Below the pieces are notes generated by a model. It was given only the letters and a program-made list of their open reading frames with translations. It had not been told where the DNA came from and did no database searches. From Victivallaceae bacterium (GTDB lineage: Bacteria > Verrucomicrobiota > Lentisphaeria > Victivallales > Victivallaceae), in assembly GCA_028709805.1 (NCBI GenBank), contig JAQUTL010000007.1:1-64000 (forward strand): a stretch of DNA of 64,000 nucleotides, written 5' to 3'. This document shows, piece by piece, positions 59,908-64,000 of this stretch; the stretch's first letter is position 1, and every line of letters starts with the position of its first letter. The translations under genes were made by a program, and so were the position numbers.

Positions 59908-61072
59908 CCTTCTCGGTCCTTTCCGGCAGCTGGGCAAAACTGCTCCGGCGGTCGCGACGCGGGAATTTGACCTGAAAACTGAGGCCGCTGCCCGTCGCGC
60001 TCGACACGCCGAACAGTGCGCCGTGCTCCTTGAATATCCGTTGTATTATCATCATTCCGAGTCCGGTTCCGCCCGGCTTGAAGGTTTTGAACGGCTCAAA
60101 CATCTCGTTGAGCTGTTCGGGCGTCACGCCGCTTCCGGAGTCTGAAACAACCAGAATCAGAAAACTTTCATCGTATGAAAAAGTGATGTCAACGCTGCCG
60201 CCGCCGCTCATTGCCTGCAGCGAATTTTTCAGAATGTTGTAAAAAGCCTGTTTCAGCTGCGCGGCGTCGCCCATAACCTCGGGGACATGTTCCGGCGCGT
60301 TGAAGCCGACCTTGATCCGCTTCAGCTCAAATTCCCGGCGCATAAAATTCAGCGTCTCCATCACCACCGCCGGCAGATTGAGCGGCGCAAGCTGCGGACG
60401 ACCGGGACGGACGGCGTGGAGAAACTGGTGTATAATATTGTCCAGCCGCTCCACCTCTCCAACGCAGTCCCGAACCATCTCCGCGGTTTCGGACATGCCG
60501 GAAATTCCGGCAATGTCCCGCTCTATCAACTGCAGATTCAGATAAATGCTGTTCAGCGGATTGCCGATTTCATGCGCCACGCCGGCGGCGAGAAGCGAAA
60601 CCGCCTCCGCGGTGCTGGCGTTCAGTTCATCGTTGCTTTTGCGCCGCTCCTCGGTCACGTCATGCAGAATAGCGATTGCGCAGGACTCGCCGTTGAGTTC
60701 CTGCGGAACCAGATACAGCCGCAGAAAGCGATGCGCGGGATAGGAGATTTCCAGCTCTTCACGCAACAGCCGCGTCCACTCTTCAACGTCAAGTTGCAGA
60801 ACCTGTTTCCAGTCCACCCCGCGGATGAAGTGGGACAGCCGGACTTTGGACAGATCCGCCGGCAGCCCCAGCAGTTCGCGCGCCGCCTTGTTGTGATAGC
60901 GGATGCGCAATGTACGGTCAATCACCAGAATACCGTCATTCACCGCGTTGAGAATTGTGGCGAAAAATCCTTTGTCCTTGCTCAGACGCAGCAGATATGC
61001 CTGAAGACTTCCGCCATCAATGGCATCCACCCGTTCGATAAAACGGTCGGTAAAACTCTTTTTTTCCACCAT
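59900..61072 (-). CDS. PAS sensor histidine kinase
   Basis: GVAHEIGNPLNSIYLNLQLIE; DSGSGVTPEQLNEMFEPFKTFKPGGTGLGMMIIQRIFKEHG. Confidence 0.95.
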   Translation of the reverse strand: MVEKKSFTDRFIERVDAIDGGSLQAYLLRLSKDKGFFATILNAVNDGILVIDRTLRIRYHNKAARELLGLPADLSKVRLSHFIRGVDWKQVLQLDVEEWTRLLREELEISYPAHRFLRLYLVPQELNGESCAIAILHDVTEERRKSNDELNASTAEAVSLLAAGVAHEIGNPLNSIYLNLQLIERDIAGISGMSETAEMVRDCVGEVERLDNIIHQFLHAVRPGRPQLAPLNLPAVVMETLNFMRREFELKRIKVGFNAPEHVPEVMGDAAQLKQAFYNILKNSLQAMSGGGSVDITFSYDESFLILVVSDSGSGVTPEQLNEMFEPFKTFKPGGTGLGMMIIQRIFKEHGALFGVSSATGSGLSFQVKFPRRDRRSSFAQLPERTEKDV

Positions 61073-61189
61073 GTGTCAAATCCTCCATGTCAGTGTCAAT
61101 TTGACACACTTTTGAAAAAAATCAAGTCGAAAAACAAAAAAAACGCCGGACGGCATCATAGCCGGACGGCGTTGAAGCGGATTGTCCCG

Positions 61190-63223
61190 CTATTTATTCT
61201 TCAGGTCAAGCGCTCCGGTCGGGCACTCGGTGACGCAGGCCAGACACTCCGCGCAGGAAAGCGGCAGCCCCTTGTCGAACGCGGTGCCGACGCAGGTGGA
61301 AAAGCCGCGCCGTTTCGCGGAAAGCAGCGACTTGTTGATCACTTCCCTGCACACCTTGACGCAGGTGCCGCACTTGATGCACTTGCCGCGATCCTGAATG
61401 ATGACCGGATGGCGGGTGTCGTAAACGACCTCAAGTTTGCCGCCCTTGATCGCACACGGCGACGCGCCGCACTTCGCCGCCTGACTGCGCAGCCGGCAGT
61501 CCGCCTTGTCGGTGCAGGAACATTCGATGCAGCGTTCCCCCTCGTGCCGGATGGTCTCCACTCTCATGGTGCCGGCGACCTCCTTAAAGGTGGTCTTGCG
61601 CTCGTCGAGGCCGATCATCGGCAATTTGGCGCGCGGCGAATTGCTGACCTTGTCGGAGACAAAGACCACATCCTTTTCCGCCATCGACGCCCAGTGTCCG
61701 CGCGAAACGTTCACCTGCCGCTCCGGCTTGTATTTGATCCCGGTCAGAAGACCGAGCACGCCGAGCGCCGCACGGCGGCCGCCGGCCACCGCTTCAACCA
61801 CCGTGGCCGCGCCGGAAACGCAGTCGCCGGCCGCAAAAACCTTGCCGCCAAGCTGCATATTGTCCTCATCAACCTCGGGATAGCCGTACTTGTTCACCGG
61901 GATTCCGGACGGCATCTTCGCGCCTTGACCGATCGCCGCGATGATCGTGTCGGCCACCGTGTCAAACTCGCTGCCGGGAACCGGAACCGGACGGCGGCGG
62001 CCGGAAGCGTCCGGTTCGCCCAGCGCCATGCGCTGACAGGTCAGCACCTTGCGCCCGTCGGCGCCGACGCTCACCCGGACCGGAGCCACCAGAAACTCAA
62101 ACTTCACGCCCTCTTCGCGCGCCTCGGCGATTTCCAGCTTCTCCGCCGGCATCTCCGCCTCGGTGCGCCGGTAGAAGCAGACGACATCGGGAGAACCGAG
62201 CCGGACGCTGGTGCGCAGACAGTCCATCGCGGTGTTGCCGCCGCCGACCACGATCACCTTGCCGGGATTCGTCCACTTGTAGTCCGCTTCCGAAATATCG
62301 CGCAGATAATCGATTCCCTGAATCGCCAGATCGTCGCCTTCGCAGCGCATACTGCCGGCTTTCCAGCAGCCAAGCGCCAACACAACGGCGTCATATTCCG
62401 CCTCAAGTTCGGCCAGACTGAGATTGTCGCCCAGCTTTTTGCCGAACTCGAATTTGATGCCGAGCCGGGTGTAATGCGCCAGCTCCTTGTCCAGCACCGC
62501 GTGTTTCGGCAGCCGGTATTCCGGAATGCCGTAGCGGAGCATGCCGCCGGCCGCGCCCATCTGGTCGAAAACCACCGATTTCACGCCGGCCATCCGCAGA
62601 TAATAAGCCGCCGCCAAACCGGCCGGTCCGGCGCCGACAATCGCAACTTTGTACGGTTTCTCCGGCTCGGTTTCCTCCAGATATTCGGAGTAGCACATGT
62701 CGGCCGCCAGCCGCTTGAAGTCGTTTATGGACACCGCCTGACCGAAGATGTTCTTCCGGCAGTCCTTCTCGCAGAAGCGCGGGCAGACCCGGCCGATCGA
62801 CATCGGCAGCGGAATGCGCTTCTTGATTATTTTCAGCGATTCCATGAAGTCGCCGTTTTTGCCGGCGCGCACATATTCTTCAACACTGGCATGCGCGGGA
62901 CAGGCCATCGTGCAGGGAGCCTCGCAGTCGCCGGTATGTTCGGAAAGCAGCAGCTCGAAAGCGGTTCTGCGCATCTCTTTCACCGCGTCGCTCGAAGCCT
63001 CGACCACCTGCCCCGGGGCGGGACAGGCGGCGCAGCTCGGCAGAAACTTGCCGGTCTTCGCGTCACGCACCACGCAGACGAAACAGCTCGTGGTTTTGCT
63101 TATTTTGTCGTTGTAGCACAGCGACGGTATATCGATGCCGTTGGCGCGGGCGACCTGAAGAATGGTCTGCCCCGGCTCCGCGACAACAGTCTTTCCATCA
63201 AGGGTGAATTCAATCTTGCTCAT
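61190..63223 (-). CDS. FAD-dependent Fe-S oxidoreductase (N-terminal 2Fe-2S, GltD-like FAD domain, C-terminal 4Fe-4S)
   Basis: MSKIEFTLDGKTVVAEPGQTILQVARANGIDIPSLCYND; KVAIVGAGPAGLAAAYYLRMAG; CIKCGTCVKVC, CAECLACVTECPTGAL. Confidence 0.92.
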   Translation of the reverse strand: MSKIEFTLDGKTVVAEPGQTILQVARANGIDIPSLCYNDKISKTTSCFVCVVRDAKTGKFLPSCAACPAPGQVVEASSDAVKEMRRTAFELLLSEHTGDCEAPCTMACPAHASVEEYVRAGKNGDFMESLKIIKKRIPLPMSIGRVCPRFCEKDCRKNIFGQAVSINDFKRLAADMCYSEYLEETEPEKPYKVAIVGAGPAGLAAAYYLRMAGVKSVVFDQMGAAGGMLRYGIPEYRLPKHAVLDKELAHYTRLGIKFEFGKKLGDNLSLAELEAEYDAVVLALGCWKAGSMRCEGDDLAIQGIDYLRDISEADYKWTNPGKVIVVGGGNTAMDCLRTSVRLGSPDVVCFYRRTEAEMPAEKLEIAEAREEGVKFEFLVAPVRVSVGADGRKVLTCQRMALGEPDASGRRRPVPVPGSEFDTVADTIIAAIGQGAKMPSGIPVNKYGYPEVDEDNMQLGGKVFAAGDCVSGAATVVEAVAGGRRAALGVLGLLTGIKYKPERQVNVSRGHWASMAEKDVVFVSDKVSNSPRAKLPMIGLDERKTTFKEVAGTMRVETIRHEGERCIECSCTDKADCRLRSQAAKCGASPCAIKGGKLEVVYDTRHPVIIQDRGKCIKCGTCVKVCREVINKSLLSAKRRGFSTCVGTAFDKGLPLSCAECLACVTECPTGALDLKNK

Positions 63224-64000
63224 TTGCGCACCCCTTCTCCTTTTTTGACCCGGCTGATCGCCTTTTTCGGACAAACCTCGATACAGCTGTTGCAGCGGGT
63301 GCATTTGTTGTTGTCAACCACGATGTCATCGGCGGAAATCGCCCCGACCGGGCAGGTCTTCACGCACAGCTTGCATTTGATGCACTTGTCGTGATCGACC
63401 TTCACGTCCACCAGCGCGCCGCACTGAAGCGCTCCGCACTGATGGTCGCGAACATGGGCCAGATACTCGTGGCGGAAATAGCGCAGCGTGGCCAGCACCG
63501 GATTCGGCGCGGTCTGACCGAGGCCGCAGAGCGACCCCATGCGGATCTTGTTGCCGAGCGACTCCAGCAGATCAAGGTCGCTCTCCTCGCCCCGGCCGGC
63601 CACGATCCGTTCGAGCGTCTCGAACATGCGGGTGGTGCCGACCCGGCAGAACGTGCATTTTCCGCAGGATTCGCGATGGGTGAAGTCAAGGAAATAGCGC
63701 GCAGTCTCGACCATGCAGCGCTTCTTGCTGATGACAATCATGCCGCCAGAACCCATGATCGCGCCAAGACTGCGCAGCGAATCATAGTCAACCGGCGTGT
63801 TGAACAGCTCAACCGGGATGCAGCCGCCGGACGGTCCGCCGCACTGGACCGCCTTGACCCCGTCCGGATCGGCGCCGCCGATGTCGAACACGATCTCGCC
63901 CAGTGTGATACCCATCGGCACCTCGACCAGTCCGGGATTCCGGAGGTCGCCGGCCAGCGCGAACAGCTTGGTGCCGCGGCCGCCGGCGGTGCCGATCTTC
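63220..64000 (-). CDS. NuoF-like NADH dehydrogenase/hydrogenase flavoprotein subunit, 5' end beyond window
   Basis: VQCGGPSGGCIP, GSGGMIVISKKRCMVETARYFLDFTHRESCGKCTFCRVGT, C-terminal 2x4Fe-4S; frame open to the window edge. Confidence 0.93.
   Translation of the reverse strand, partial: KIGTAGGRGTKLFALAGDLRNPGLVEVPMGITLGEIVFDIGGADPDGVKAVQCGGPSGGCIPVELFNTPVDYDSLRSLGAIMGSGGMIVISKKRCMVETARYFLDFTHRESCGKCTFCRVGTTRMFETLERIVAGRGEESDLDLLESLGNKIRMGSLCGLGQTAPNPVLATLRYFRHEYLAHVRDHQCGALQCGALVDVKVDHDKCIKCKLCVKTCPVGAISADDIVVDNNKCTRCNSCIEVCPKKAISRVKKGEGVRK

Noticed and set aside
60287-63394. 1035-aa plus-strand ORF opposite the histidine kinase and oxidoreductase genes
   Set aside because: Antisense shadow ORF spanning two clearly coding minus-strand genes; no domain-like sequence.

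Overview
High-GC bacterial chromosome window, most likely from a Lentisphaerae/Victivallales-like PVC bacterium (inferred from tandem [17 protein letters not shown] pseudopilins, giant beta-helix proteins and Pmp-like GGAI/FxxN repeats). Conserved genes fill about 30.9-64 kb: pnp, thiC with a TPP riboswitch, an exbB/exbD/TonB-like cluster, recA, gyrB, a threonylcarbamoyl-AMP synthase, rpmJ-rpsM-rpsK-rpoA-rplQ, a gmk fusion, a ThiF/TcdA-like enzyme, a BtuF-like protein, an NtrC-type two-component pair, and NuoF plus an FAD/Fe-S oxidoreductase. The left half is accessory. It holds an operon of a TibC/Aah-like O-heptosyltransferase and a 1775-aa Pmp/RTX-like/FN3 surface protein, a second 1004-aa repeat protein, IS and surface-gene remnants, and an ~8.2 kb integrative element. 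That element sits in tRNA-Lys between 45-bp exact att repeats (19175-19219 and 27393-27437) and carries a tyrosine integrase, a HTH protein and a primase-helicase. A decayed sibling of its tRNA-proximal end lies next to tRNA-Thr in inverted orientation. No CRISPR array or rRNA was seen. All calls come from reading the sequence and translated ORFs; no database search was run.
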